A stretch of 64,000 nucleotides of DNA, from the NCBI GenBank assembly GCA_019915135.1, contig JAHLMK010000004.1, positions 310,001-374,000 of the forward strand. Direction: 5' to 3'. The notes beneath the pieces are model-generated. The model ran no database searches, was not told the DNA's origin, and worked only from the letters and a program-made list of their open reading frames with translations. Shown here piece after piece: positions 12,046 to 24,638 of this stretch (positions within the stretch are counted from its first letter, which is position 1; every line of letters starts with the position of its first letter). This DNA comes from Strobilurus pachycystidiatus (taxonomy: Eukaryota; Basidiomycota; Agaricomycetes; Agaricales; Physalacriaceae). The translations under genes were made by a program, and so were the position numbers.

Positions 12046-14182
12046 ATGAGCGACATCAACGACCATGCACCCAACGCATCGACAGCGGAGCCCGTCTCTC
12101 TCACTTCCGTCCCGACACCGTCGTCCCCATCGCTCGGCGGCCTCGACGCCAGCGACACTTTCGGACAGTATCAGACATTGAAGCGGCGCTTCGACGAGCT
12201 CGAGGAGGTCAGCAGCCACTTGCATCGCGGACGGCAGCCACTGACATCTGCCAGAAGCACAGGGAACCGGACAGCGACCTCGAGAAGACCGGCGAGAACA
12301 ACGAGCAGATCCGGCATGAAAGAAAGTGAGCAGGAGCCGTCTGTTTGCCTACACCCTCTCACGGCTCGGCAGCACCCTGCTGCAGCACATCACCGCCATC
12401 GAGGAGGCCCAACCCCACTTCCAGCAGGACCACGCCGCCGCCGCCGCCAACACCGCCGCCGGCCAGCCCGCCGCTGCGGTCAACGATGGCGAGCCGCCCG
12501 CGAAGAAAGCGCGCAACGAGGCAGACAGCCCTTCGACCGCAGCGACAACCAGTGCGGGTCCCAGCGACGCGTTCCAGGCCTCGTTTGACTCTCAGGGAGA
12601 GCCCTTTTCGCAGTTTGCCATGATAGATCCTGCTCTGGTCGCGACTCGCACTGTGAAACCCGCGCCGGGTCCGCCGCCGCCGCCACCAGCATCCAAATCG
12701 CCCGCCCCCACGCGCCGCAGCACCCGGTCGCGAAAGACAGTCAACTACAACGTCGACGACGAGCCGCCTTCTCCCAAAGCCGATAAGCCCGCGCCCCGCA
12801 AAGCGAAAGGCAGAGTGGTCGACCCATCTCCCGCCCAAGTAGCCTCTACCAGCGCGCCTCCACACGCCGCTGTACCGCCGCCGCCTGTGCCAGTGATGAT
12901 AGCGCCGCCAAACCCGACGGCCTCATCCTCATCTTCCCCTGCCGGCCCATCGGGTGTTCCGCAGTCCTCATTCAATCCATACTCTGTATACTACCCTACG
13001 CCCGGCCAGACAAACCCTTCGCCGTATCCTTATCATTATTACTACTATATGGCCGGCATGATGCCCTATGCTCCGCCACCGATGCCAGCTCCTCCACAGC
13101 ATCAGCAGGCGGCCCGCCCTCCTCCTCCAACCCCTCCTCCTCCTCCGCAACAACTACCGCCGCCGCCGAGGCCAGATGCTCCGCCCCGTCAGGGAACGAA
13201 ACCAAAGCGTCTCAAGGCGCATACCGTCGAGAGCAAGAGTTACAGCATACCCGTGGTGCCGCGCGACAAACGCGGTGTGCCTATGCTTCCTCTCAATGTG
13301 GGCATCATGACTGTGATCTCACTGGGAGAAGTGTGTATGCGGGAGCATTTCCACACTGAGCGGTATATCTTTCCTGTTGGGTATGAAGTTACGAGGTAAT
13401 TTATCTTCTCTTCTTACATCTCATGCACTAACGTCGTGTCCCCAGACGATACATGTCAACCATTGACCCTAACAACGACGTCGTATACCACTGTACTATC
13501 CTTGACGGAGGTGATGGCCCGAAATTCCAGATTGTGCCCAACGACGTACCAGACAAGACCGTCATTGCTGGAACGGCTACTGGCGCTTGGTCGACAATTG
13601 TGAAGCAGGCCAACGCTATACGGAATCGGCAGCACTCGAATTCGGTTTCTGGGCCGGACTTCTTTGGATTGGGGCAGAACACGATCAAGCATCTCATTCA
13701 ACAGCTTCCTGGTGCTGACAAACTTCGTGACTACGTGTGGCAGACCTTTCATGAGGGAGGGTACGTGATGCCTGTGCCATGTTTTTCGCCTCTGATGTCC
13801 GTCTAGACCCTTGGGTGGTCGGCATGCAGCCGTCATCCCAGCTCTGCCTGAAGAGTATGACTCAAGCACGCCCATCGGCGCCTTCTACCCCACAGAACGC
13901 GACAAGCTGCAGAAGGAACGTGCGGAAGAGCGTGCGGCGTCGGGTGAACCAGTGCGGAGTCACTACCCACCACACATCATGGCGCAAGCCTCAGGGCGAC
14001 ATGCCGGCCAACAGCAAGCGACACCGCCGCCACAACGCGGTTCGACTCCACCACCGCCTTCGATGTCCCCAAGTGTACCCGAGCCAGACATGATGCTGCG
14101 GGCGGACCATCTGTTTGCTGATCTCTTGCGCTACGCGTCAGAGAACCCCCAGTATGCGGCACCGCGACCACCACAGTCTTGA
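12046..14182 (+). CDS. FYRN/FYRC-domain nuclear protein (TBRG1-like)
   Basis: Five exons (12046-12207, 12255-12325, 12373-13395, 13446-13760, 13807-14182) give 648 aa. An N-terminal coiled coil (QYQTLKRRFDELEE..HREPDSDLEKTGENN) precedes a long Ala/Pro-rich, disordered segment with a basic patch (APTRRSTRSRKTVNYN). The C-terminal third holds FYRN (MLPLNVGIMTVISLGEV, HTERYIFPVGYEVTRRYMST, then HCTILDGGDGPKFQIVP) followed by FYRC (TGAWSTIVKQANAIRN, GPDFFGLGQNTIKHLIQQLP). Paired FYRN-FYRC domains with an N-terminal coiled coil are characteristic of TBRG1-like chromatin-associated proteins; they mediate protein interaction in histone-modifying complexes. Partner complexes in this fungus are unknown. 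The prolines are encoded by long CCN runs, making this region very GC-rich. Confidence 0.82.
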
Positions 14183-14665
14183 TGGGATATCTTTATTCGT
14201 AATTGTAGCTTGGCATGCATTTTTTATTCCTTTGCTTCATCTAACAAATGTGCGTGTGTGATTTTGTCTTTTGCCCCTTCCCCCTCCATGCAGAGTGGAG
14301 ATCACCCTCTGTGTGGCCGTGGGGCGCGCGAGATGGGATGATGGATTACTCCGCTACGGGTTTTCCTGACTGTCTTGCGCGAGAGAGATGTGGGCTAGAT
14401 GGATGTAGTAAGAGTGGTTTTATATTGTGCTTACGGCCTCTGTGGGGACTCCTACCGATGCAAGGCTAGTGCCGGTTATTGGGGTAGTATATGGGGCAGA
14501 CATTTCATTCGATGGGCGACGTGGTGTATGCATAGATTTAGTCTCATGCGTACGTTACGTGGTCGTAAAGATTGGGCACAGACTTGTATCGGACGCGATC
14601 GCCGAATTTCATGTCACCAAAACAAGAAGTAAGTTACGAGCCTTCGAGCGACTCTGACTCATACC
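14183..14665. other. Intergenic, no gene seen
   Basis: Presumed 3' UTR of the FYR-domain gene and promoter of the MFS gene; short frames only. Confidence 0.45.
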
Positions 14666-16510
14666 ATGACCACCACCATGCAAGTTGAAGAAATCGAGCT
14701 CGCACAGCGTACTCCTTTGCCCCCCTCGCACTCCTCGTTGACGCTAAGCCTCGCCACCTTGGCACAGTCACAGGAGGAAGTCAATTCGCAAGTCATGCTC
14801 AACGAATCCTCCTTGGCCCCCGTCGACCGAGGCATTGGCGCCTGGTCCTTCGTAAATACATGGCCTTCCTCGGAAGCCTTCTAATACACACCATCCATGA
14901 CTCACATTCGCGTTGTAGCTGGTGGCAGCATTCTTCGTTGAGGCTTTGGTGTGGGGATTCCCGTCTGCGAATGGTATCTTCCTTGATAGTGAGTTCTCCC
15001 GATGTTATCCTGTTCGATGGCGTGGATTGACGCGTCGTCAGGTTACTTGACGAACGCAACATACAACACGCAGCCACATGCCGCGTCGATACTACCGGTC
15101 ATTGGGCCTCTTAGCACTGGGATCATTTACTGTTCGGGTATGCTCTTGGGTCTACATTCGTATCAGCATCACCTCAATGCCATCCCTACATAGGAGTTTT
15201 TATATATCCCATGCTCGCGAAATACCCTCATCACAGGCGCACGGCGATGTGTGCCGGGGTGGCGCTCAGTTGGACCAGCCTTTTCGGCGCAAGTCATGTT
15301 ACCAACGTAAGTCCATGTATTTTGCACTATTTATTGGTGACTTACAGGAACAGATCATAGGAATCTTGTTGTTGGAAGGAATCTTGTACGGCATCGCTGG
15401 CTCGCTCGTCTACGCGCCAACCATCTCATATCTTTCCGAGTGGTTCGTCACTCGACGAGGAATGGCGAACGGTGTTGTTTTCGCAGGCAGGTTTGATGTA
15501 CTTTCCTCCTAATTCATGTAGGGTAACAAATGTACAGGAACGGCTGTCGGAGGCGTGATCATCCCATTGACTGTCCCACAGCTCATCGACGCTCATGGAC
15601 TCCCAAAGGCACTCCGCATCTTCTCGATCGCCATCCTTGTCATCCTAATCCCACTAATCCCGTTCGTGCGACCGCGTATCCCCGACTCTAGGGTACGGCA
15701 ACAAATCTCTGCACCGCAGAGCAAGGAGTGGATGAAGAACACAACGATTTGGATCGGTTTGGCTGCGAGTACTTTGCAAGGCTTCGGATACTTCGTGCCC
15801 ATCGTGTGGCTTCCTAGTATGCCGACTGTCATCTTTCTTCGAAGATATTCTGACCAATCTGTGATCAGCTTTCGCTCGTGAAGTCAAAATCAACACTCGC
15901 CAATCAGCACTCACGGTCGCGATGCTCAATGGTCCGTGGTACATGACTCTTGAACTCTACTTCTTCTGACTCAGTTCTAGGCGCCTCTGTGATAGGAAGG
16001 TTGACAATGGGATATCTTGCTGACACCATGAATCCCTTCTTCTTGGCCATATCAACATTGCTTTCGACCTCGTTAGTGACGTTCATCGTCTGGGGCCTGT
16101 TATCGCACAATCTAGCTGGACTTTTGACGTTTGCTATCGCCTATGGCGCCCTAGCAGGTGGTTGGACTTCTCTGTGGACTGGCTTCGTACGACCTGTAGC
16201 CAGTAAGTCGTTTCTCTCATGCCTTCAACTGTCCATCGCTAAGGTTTTCTGCTCAGAAGGTGACCCGAGTCTAAGCACGACTCTATTTGGTTACTTCCTG
16301 CTATCTCGGGGACTGGGAAACATCCTGTCGACGCCTATTTCGTCGGTGTTGATTTCCACTTCGACAGTGGATATGAGTAAAGCTTCAGCGCTCAGTGGTG
16401 GGAAGTACGAGGGTGTAATCATCTTTACTGGGACGTGCTTTGCAGGTGCCGCGGTTGTAAGCATTTGTGGATGGGGTATCGGCCTTAGAACTCGTGGACG
16501 AAGCACCTGA
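14666..16510 (+). CDS. MFS transporter, monocarboxylate (MCT/MCH) type
   Basis: About nine or ten exons, the first ones at 14666-14851, 14919-14998 and from 15042. A hydrophilic N-terminus (about 45 residues) leads to DRGIGAWSF/LVAAFFVEALVWGFPSANGIFLDSYL, typical of the first helix of SLC16-like transporters. Then follow ILPVIGPLSTGIIYCSG, GIAGSLVYAPTISYLSEWF, RRGMANGVVFAG, TAVGGVIIPLTVPQLI, WIGLAASTLQGFGYFVPIVW, GASVIGRLTMGYLAD and GLGNILSTPISS. Roughly 12 membrane helices can be counted. Fungal members include MCH-type proteins for monocarboxylates, riboflavin or other organic anions; the substrate cannot be told from sequence alone. Exon borders after 15300 are approximate. Confidence 0.8.
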
Positions 16511-16709
16511 TACTTAATACCTTAAAACTACCCTAGCCTTGGACAGCACTCATGGAGCGCCCTTTTCGGTCGCTTCGGAGTTTCGAAACTCTTCGACACA
16601 CAATTGCAAATTGAGAAGCAGCGGGTTAGCGCTTAGCTGTTACCCAGGTGCAGCTCTCCATCTCCCCATCAATTAAGAGCGTCAGTCCCTCTTCGTTTTC
16701 TTTTTCACC

Positions 16710-18539
16710 ATGTGTGCTCGTGAGTATCTCATCTCTCTGGCTTGGAAATGGCTTCTGACTGTCACAAAGGCACGTATCGGACCGATATACACTGCGAGTA
16801 TTGCGGGTTGAAACCACCCTCGGTGCAGTACAGAAAGATAGACATCCCCTCTCCGTATCAGTCGTACTTCGGAACTACCCTCCTACACGATAGCTCTCAA
16901 AGGCATCTAACGGACGAAGTTGGGGACTACCTAAAGGGCATCGACACGGAGTTGGAAGACTTTGATGGCCACATCGCTGCCATGGAGCAAGCTATCGTGA
17001 CGCTGAGACAAGAGCGGCGTGGTGCGCAGCTCTTTCGCGATGCCCATGCAGCTTTGCTTCCTCCTCAAGGTTCCACTTTGCACGTCTCGTTGCACCGTGA
17101 CACATTGACAATCAACTCCCTTCCTACGGAGATTCTGATCACCATATTCCTTGACTCGTTTCAAAAACCCTACAGCGTCTTCGATGTCCACCAGGGTCCG
17201 TGGCTTCTTGGACGAGTCTGCACGCGTTGGAGATCCATCACCCACTCGACTTCGTCATTATGGACCGCCTTCACATTTGGTTACTACCAGAAGAAAACCC
17301 GAAGGATACACCCAAGTGAAGAATCGCAGGAGGCACTACTGCGCCAGGCTCTATGGTATGCAGGACACACTGCTTCGTTAGATATAGATTACGATCATTT
17401 GGTGGGCGGCTCATTCGTAAAATCTCCCGCTTGCTACTTGCTGGTGAATGCCCAATCGTTCCGCTGGCGTAGCATCTCCTTTGACCACCCGCCCACATCG
17501 TTTTTTGATGGACTTCCGCTACTAGTGAGTCTGGACCTACCGTCGGGCTATGCCTTTGACGGGGGGTTACCCCAGATGCTGTCCTTATTCAAGAATGTTC
17601 CTTCCTTGAGGCATCTGTCTATGGAGGGCCCTCTCTCAACGAGTGATACATTTGACTTTCAATCTTTCCCGTGGAACCAACTCTCACATCTTACAATATC
17701 AAAGGTGTCTATACCACTCTTATTATCTCTCCTCCCCCATCTCAAGAGTGTCCATACGCTCATCATTGGATGCAACGAGGTCACGGACGAGCAAGCCGAT
17801 GACGACTCGGACATTGTTGTTGCCCATCCGCTGCTGCAGACCTTGACGCTCCCGTCGGCTAAGCTTCTTCGGCACCTTGTCCTCCCATCCCTCCGCTCCC
17901 TGAGGATAAAGAAGAAGAGTGATATAGTGTATGGGCGCGTGGAGACTTCATACGCCTACGAAATGTCATCCGACGAAGTGTTGACGTTTCTGCAACGCTC
18001 GCTCTGTACCATCTCGACATTCAACCTGTTCCTATTCTACATGCCCACGTTCCTTGGTTCGCTTTGCGCTAATACGACGCACCTTATCCTCGGATGCTCC
18101 ATTGGCCGCACTCGAGAGACGGCGGCTAATCTCATGACTTCCGTGTCAGCGTCGAGAAACTTCATGCCGAACCTCACACACTTCACGCTGGAATTTGCTT
18201 ACACGTTTACTATCCTGCTCTGGTGCCTGCCTTTGCAGGAAAGTATCGTGAGGCTCATCAGGTCTCGGTGGGACGCAAGCTCAGGAATGGGCCTGGAGCG
18301 CGTCGAAATTGAGTGCGGGACCAAGTCGTCATACGATGATTTAGAAACACTAGTATCGGACTCTAGCACATTCAACGTTGCTGAGGGCGATGTTTTCCTC
18401 GAGCGTTTACGGGTTTTCAGGGACAGAGGCCTGGGTATTCGTGTCTACAGTAGCTGTGAGTGCTTTTCTACTCCGCGGTTACTGTAGATTTCTCATATTT
18501 TCCCCTCTAGATAAAGGTATCGGGGTACGCTACCTGTAG
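16710..18539 (+). CDS. F-box protein, paralogue C
   Basis: Exons 16710-16719 (10 nt), 16770-18455 and 18511-18539 (29 nt) give 574 aa in frame. The start reads MCARTYRTDIHCEYCGLKPP, then IPSPYQSYFGTTLLHDSSQ, a coiled-coil-like region, TINSLPTEILITIFLDSF and GPWLLGRVCTRWRSITHSTS. The LRR-like body contains FPWNQLSHLTISKVSIPLLL and LQTLTLPSAKLLRHLVLPSL, repeated in its paralogues. The tail is EGDVFLERLRVFRDRGLGI and then YKGIGVRYL from the last exon. It lies in tandem with D (237 bp between them). Proposed role is SCF adaptor; targets unknown. Confidence 0.8.
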
Positions 18540-18776
18540 GAGAGAATGTCTGTATCGTCATTTGGCACTGCTCTGTCACAACCACTGTATTCCCCTTGCT
18601 AGAACGTTTGTAGACAGACCTTGCTTCATACTTCTACTCAGTACTTTATGTGTGGGTGTGAGATCATGCTTTTCTCACCGCTCGACGATATTCGCCTTTT
18701 GATCCGAGTGCGGACACGTTGCTTCACACCAGCAAGTCCCCACTATCTACCTCACCTTTTGAACCTTCTTGAGATC

Positions 18777-20578
18777 ATGACGCGTGAGCATTCCGACGAT
18801 CTCTTGCTTGGACCGTGACTGACCGACAGTTAGTCTGCGCCTATTGCGGCATGCGGCGATCCGTGGCTCCCTACAGAAGGATAGATAAACCATCGCCTTA
18901 CCAGAGTTACTTCGGGACTACCCTTCTCTTCGACGACTCTCAGAAATGGCTGAGAGAAGAGGTGTTCGATTACATGATGGCCATCGACGCGGAGCTGGAG
19001 GAACTTGAACAGGCCATCGTCCGCATGAAGGACCGTCGACGCGCGGCACAGTCATCTCGCGATGCGCATGCTGCTATCCTACCTCCAACAAATCCACAGG
19101 TGCTCCCATCCTTGACATCCAGAACTGTGACGATCAACTCCATGCCGACGGAGATCTTGACGACGATATTTCATGATGCCGTCCAAACACCCTACAGCAT
19201 TTATGACACGCACCATGGTCCGTGGCTTCTTGGGAGAGTCTGCCAGCGCTGGAGAGCCATCGCCCATGCGACTCCAACCTTATGGGCCTCATTTAGTGCG
19301 GGGCTGACGAAGAGCAACTCTGAACCTCTTCCTGGAAAACAGGCGCAGGAGGAGATCGTCCGGCAGGTCCTACTCTACGCGGGTCCAACCGTCCTGTTGG
19401 ATGTAGAGTACGGGCCCCAATCGTCCTCATATGAATCCTGGTCAGCGGATTCTCTTCTCCAGGGCCAGTCATTCCGCTGGCGCAGCTTGTCCTTCACCAA
19501 TACGATCCTGTTTCAAGCACCACAGTCCGAGTCCATGGGATTCGGATCATCATTTTCGACAATATCCGGCATAGACACATTCGAACATCTACCACAGTTG
19601 GAGACGCTCGAGTTGCAATCTAATTCCGCATTTGTGTCGTTGTCTCTGTGCTTATTCAGAAATGCGCCATCTTTGAAGCGCCTGACTCTTGGCGACACGT
19701 TCATCATCGACTTGAGTGTGACCCAAACCTTTGACATGAATTATTTCCCGTGGACTCAGCTCACACATCTCACACTTCGGACTTATTCCATCCCTACACT
19801 GTTATCCTTTCTCTCTTATCTCCAGAACTTGTGGGCATTCACCAACACAGCGAATTATACTGATGATCACATCGGTAACGACGTTGTGGTCCATTCGATG
19901 CTCCAAAAAATCTCTCTGCCTTGTCCAACTCTGCTCCGCCACATTGCCTGCCCGTCCCTCTGCTCTCTGAAAGTGAGCAAGGACCGCGACGACATGCCCC
20001 AAAGTGTCGATATTAATCACGCAATGCACGATGCGGTGTCTACCTTCCTGCTGCAGTCGACCTGTAGGATCGAAACTGTGGAGATATGCATGCCATATCT
20101 GCCCGCTTTTATTGCTCCGTTATCCTTGAATATCAAGCATCTCATCCTCGGATGTACAAATCGCGCCACACACAAGACGGCGGTCGAACTCATGTCGTCC
20201 ATAGCAGACACGGACGCTATGCCGAGCATGACTCACTTTACATTCAACACAGCATATACGTTCAGCGTCCTGCTCTGGTGCCTGCCCGTGCAGCGCGCCA
20301 TCCTCAGGCTCATTGAATCTCGGAAGGAAGCTAGATCATCATTGAAGCACGTCGAAATTGGGTGCGGCTCGGAGACGTCGTACGAGGATCTTGATACCTT
20401 AGACGCAACTACCTTTGATGTGAGCGCAGGCGATGTATTTTTGGAGCATCTGCGGTCCTTCAGAGATGACGATCTGGATATTTCTGTGCGTGGAAGATGT
20501 ACGTATCATTTCTAATAATTCTTTATTCCGTTTCTCATGGGTTATCTAGATAAAGACATCGATGTACGATACTTGTAG
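18777..20578 (+). CDS. F-box protein, paralogue D
   Basis: Exons 18777-18783 (7 nt), 18834-20498 and 20550-20578 (29 nt) give 566 aa. The N-terminus reads MTLCAYCGMRRSVAPYRRID, then KPSPYQSYFGTTLLFDDSQ. The F-box segment is TVTINSMPTEILTTIFHDAV and GPWLLGRVCQRWRAIAHATP. Together with copy A it forms a sub-group (CGM, IYDTHHGPWLL, LRTYSIPTLLSFL/LRTHSIPTLLSLL, LGCTNRA). The last exon encodes YKDIDVRYL. The first intron ends in TTAG rather than AAAG, unlike most copies, but this restores the frame exactly. Confidence 0.8.
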
Positions 20579-21416
20579 GTAGAGACGCGTCATAGGTAGA
20601 AACTCTACATAACAGCCAGCCACGTAACGATGCACATGTGGCGTCGTTTACTTACAGAGTCCGTTTTTGGTTCCCGGTGTAAGATGCGCACTCCAATTAT
20701 TCCAAATGCGAAATACACCACTGACTTCGTCTGCAATTGCTGTCAGCTGTGTGAGAGGCGCGAAAATGCGGAAGCTATTGTACACGGAAGCAAGCAAGAG
20801 AGTGAGGTCATTTGCATGGGGATTGCGAGACGACTTGCAGTGTTAGCAACAGGAGCTTCATTGCCGTCACCTGTCGAGGACGACTGGCCACACGGCACGA
20901 CTCCCCCTCCTGTGCGATGGAAATCTCGGGTCATCTGGGTTGTTGATTTTACCCCGACGACGGCGACTTGGAACAGAAAGGCGTCGAAGATACATAGCTC
21001 CGCGACTCGTACACGTTGAAGCTAGACGGACGGTGTGTGCAAGAGATGGCAGAAGATCTGGACGAATCACTGAGGCGACTCGGAGGTTGGTGGCTAGCGA
21101 AGGCATGATTTGACAGGGAATAATCTGAATCGTATTCGGTTTAGTGTTTTACAACAGTAGTAGGGATATACAAGAGCGAGATCGAAGGGCGAGAAAGCAT
21201 GCGTGGGACGACGATAGCGATGGAATTGTGCGAGGAAGGATAGCGGCAACAGGATGATTGAGTCATGTTCAACGTAAAAGAGGATCGAGTTCGATGTGGG
21301 ATGGCGTGAGATGTGGCGGTAGTGATGTGAGCTGATTGAAGCCGCAAATAGAAGCGCCAGCGCAGGCGGAAACGATGTCGCAGTCGGGGGTACCAAACAT
21401 CGCGAGCAGTGGCCGG
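20579..21416. other. Intergenic, no supported gene
   Basis: A 129-codon frame at 20630-21019 lacks family resemblance and splice support and was not annotated. The remainder is 3' flank of the coiled-coil gene. Confidence 0.4.
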
Positions 21417-21903
21417 TCAGCGCCTCGCAGGCGGCGGATACGACAGAGCTTGTTCGCCCTGCGGCATATGCTCCCGTCGCATCGCGTCCTCTTGCATCTG
21501 TACTTCCATAAGGGCGTCTAGTAGCAGACTGAGAGCGTCGTTAGTATGGTACTGGTGGTCATAGGCAGGGAAGCATATGGGACGGGCAACATTCGGGAAA
21601 GGAATGAATGGCCTGGTCGCGGAGAGGCAGAGTAACCGGATGCCAAGTAGGAACACACGCACTCGATCTCGTCCTGCAACCGCTTCATGACCACCGCCGC
21701 GCTCTGCAAATCCTTCTCGTGGTGCTGCCGCGCCGCCGTCACGCGTGTGTACACTTCGCGCAAATTGTTGAATCTGCATTGCATGTGTGAGGAACAAGTC
21801 ATGAAAGCAACAACGACTCTCGAGTCAACAAGACAGAGAACACTCACTTATCCTTATACTTGCTCCCATTAGTAGCAGCCGGAGTGGCGGCGGACGACGA
21901 CAT
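21417..21903 (-). CDS. Small coiled-coil protein, copy 1
   Basis: Three exons (21848-21903, 21663-21773, 21417-21528) splice to 92 aa. A short Ser/Ala/Thr leader ends in NGSKYKDK, followed by a continuous helix with heptad character (FNNLREVYTRVTAARQHHEK, LQSAAVVMKRLQDEI, LLLDALMEVQMQEDAMR) and a tail ending YPPPARR. No enzyme motif is present. The pattern of a basic coiled coil ending in LLLDAL faintly recalls small chromatin-remodeller subunits, but this is only a guess. A near relative with the same exon structure lies at 29522-29992 and a fragment at 25863-25921, so the gene has been duplicated locally. Confidence 0.7.
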
Positions 21904-22169
21904 GGCGGTGCGGTGTCAACATTGACCATTGATGGAACGGAGGAATCAAAGGTGAGCTTGGGTTAGGGTTGGAGGACCCTGCAAGTCTGATACTCATCTC
22001 TTCGTCTTACGTTTTCGCAATACGGTCAAGTCCACAGCCGCTCATTGGTTCAATTTCTTGATGACAGTCTGCTGTAGCTCTGCATCGTACTACGAGACAA
22101 ATTGAAGCACAGCTTGACCTCAGTCTCGTTCTCAGGCTTTTGCTCCATTCCGTCGCAGTGAGTATTCCC

Positions 22170-24342
22170 ATGTTACGTCGTGAGATTCTCATGTCTCCTG
22201 ATGAGGTTTTTCTACAAGGGAGTGGGCTCTGACTTTCTGACCCAAAGCAAGATATCTGAGCATGTATTGCGGGCCAAGCCTACGCCCACCTACGGCGGGG
22301 CAAAGAAAGATAGACCTTCCGTCTCCTTTTCGGTCCTACTTTGGAACCACCCTTCTACATGCAAGCTCGCAAAGGCATCTAAAGGACGAAGTCGAGGACT
22401 TCCTGAAGGGCATCGACAAGGAGTTGGAGGAATTCGATGGGCACATCGCTATCATGGAGCAGGGTATGGTCACGCTGAGGGAAGAACGGCGCGCCGCCCA
22501 ACTCTTTCGTGATGCCCATGTAGCGATTCTACCCGTCGAAAGGCCCACTCTACCTGTCTCATTACACCGCGGCACACGCACGATCAATTCACTTCCCCCG
22601 GATATCCTGATTGCCATATTCCTTGCCATGTTTCGGACGCCCTACAGCGTCTACGACCTCCGCCAGGGCCCGTGGCTCCTTGCACGAGTCTGCGCGTACT
22701 GGCGATCCATCACCCACTCGACTCCGTCATTCTGGAACTCTTTCGCTCTAGATTATCCGATCTACAATCAATACATAAGTCTGGAGTCGCAGGAGGCGAT
22801 CCTGCGTCAGGCTCTCTGTTATACGGGACAAAATGCTCCGTTGGATATAGATTTTGGCCGTCAAGCAGGGGTCTCACTTCCTTTGGCCATGCTGCTAGAA
22901 AGTCAGTCGTTCCGCTGGCGCAGCGCCCATGCCTACAGCATTGCCCATGACCGGCCCACTTCGGCTTCTATTAATCTTCCGCTTTTAGAGAGTCTGGACC
23001 TACGGTCGGGCTATAATTCTTCGTCCCAGACGCTGTCCTTCTTCAAGGATGCTCCCTCCTTGAGGCGTCTATCTATAGATAACCCTCTCGAATTGAGCGA
23101 TACATTTGACGTCCAATGCCTCTCGTGGAACCAACTCTCACATCTTACGATCTCAGAGGTCTCTATACCATTCATACTCTCTCTCCTTCCCCATCTCAAG
23201 AGTGTTCAGGCGCTCACCATCGGGAACTGGTACAATGATTTGGAAGTTGCTGCTGCCAGTGATGGCGACGTCGTTGTTACCCATCCGATGCTCCAGACCT
23301 TGACTCTTCCGTCGGCCATGCTTCTTCGACACCTGGTCGTGCCATCTCTTCGCTGCCTGGAATTGAATGACTCGAGGGCATATCGTTATGTGGACTCGGA
23401 GACAGATGAGGCTCCGCCCGAGCTTGCCGAACTCTCAAACGACGAAGTGTCGCCATTCCTGCAACGGTCGCGCTGTACCATTTCTACCCTCTATATATTG
23501 TTAAAAGACACACGCACCATCCTACATCCGCTTTGCGTCAATATCACACACCTGGTCATCGGATGTTCCGATCTCCAAACCCGCTCGACGGCAGCCAGTC
23601 TCATGCACTCTTTGTCGACGTCCAGCGACCTCATGCCGAATCTCACACACTTCACATTCGAGTTTGCTTACAGATTTGGCGTTCTTCTCTGGTGCCTCAA
23701 TCTGCAGAAAAATATTCTGGGGCTCATCAGGTCTCGGTGGGACGCTAGCTCACTGGGAATGGGCTTGGAGCGCGTCGACATCGAGTGCGGAACCGACAAT
23801 GGATGGTACGATCATGGCATTGCATCACTTCACCCGAGGACTTTCCACGACGTCAATGCGGAATATGTGTGGGGAACCAACAATGGATGGGACGACCATG
23901 GCATTGTAGCATCACGCTTCGACGAGGGAGATGTGGGGATAACCAACACTGGATGGGGCAATCGTGGCGTTGCAGCACCACACTTCGATGAAAGCGATGT
24001 GGGGGGAACCAACATTGGATGGGACGATCATGGCATTACAGAACCGCACTTCGATGAGGGCGATGTGGGGGGAACCACCATTGGATGGGACGATCATGAC
24101 ATTGCAGTACCACACCTCGATGAGGGCAATGTGTGGGGAACCAACGTTGGACGGAACAATCATGGCATTGCAGCACCACACTTTGATGAGAGCGATGTGT
24201 TTCTCGAGCATCTACGAGTATTCAAGGAGGGAGGCCTGGACATCCAAGTTTACGGTACCCATCGTGAGTTTCCATCCTTGGTTATTCTGGCTTTCTCATA
24301 TTCTCCCATTTAGATGGAGATATCGAGGTACGCTACTTGTAG
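22170..24342 (+). CDS. F-box protein, paralogue E, with C-terminal 22-aa tandem repeats
   Basis: Exons 22170-22179 (10 nt), 22248-24263 and 24314-24342 (29 nt) give 684 aa, about 120 longer than its paralogues. The start reads MLRPRYLSMYCGPSLRPP: the first cysteine of the family C-x2-C-G motif is Ser here. The rest follows the family: DLPSPFRSYFGTTLLHASSQ, the F-box TINSLPPDILIAIFLAMF, GPWLLARVCAYWRSITHSTP. Extra length comes from five 66-bp in-frame repeats at 23873-24202 placed between VDIECGT and the conserved DVFLEHLRVFKEGGLDI. The last exon encodes HGDIEVRYL. Full frame retention through the repeats argues that it is translated. Confidence 0.78.
23873..24202 (+). repeat. Five 66-bp in-frame tandem repeats in F-box E
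   Basis: Units begin at 23873, 23939, 24005, 24071 and 24137. Each encodes a 22-residue unit of the type GTNIGWDDHGITEPHFDEGD plus VG. A longer, more diverged 84-bp unit at 23789-23872 seems to be the ancestral segment. Units differ at several codons but keep length exactly. Confidence 0.92.
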
Positions 24343-24638
24343 GAAGGAATGTATACTCGTCAGTATATGCTTTCGGGCTCTTTGTGTCTCAATCCCTTCC
24401 TTGCCGACCAGAGTTTCGGGTACCGCTCCGTTTGTGTACACGGTACACACACACACAGGACCATTATTAACCTCGTGCCAATTTCTAGTCATTTTTACTC
24501 CTTACTTACTGTACCTCTGCTATGCCATGTACGCGAGAGAATGATCATGAGCGCTCGACAAAAATTTCGCTTTCGAGCCGAGTTCGACACGCGTCGGAGT
24601 AGAGAATGTTCCATGTCTATGTCACAGCCCGTAATAAA

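Noticed and set aside
11674..12225. 183-codon minus-strand frame
   Set aside because: Largely antisense to exon 1 of the FYR-domain gene; no family resemblance and GC-skewed composition explain the open frame.
12359..12865. 168-codon antisense frame rich in Gly/Arg
   Set aside because: Mirror of the Pro/Ala-rich coding sequence of the FYR-domain gene.
20630..21019. 129-codon plus-strand frame after F-box D
   Set aside because: No homology signal or introns; composition resembles the surrounding intergenic DNA.
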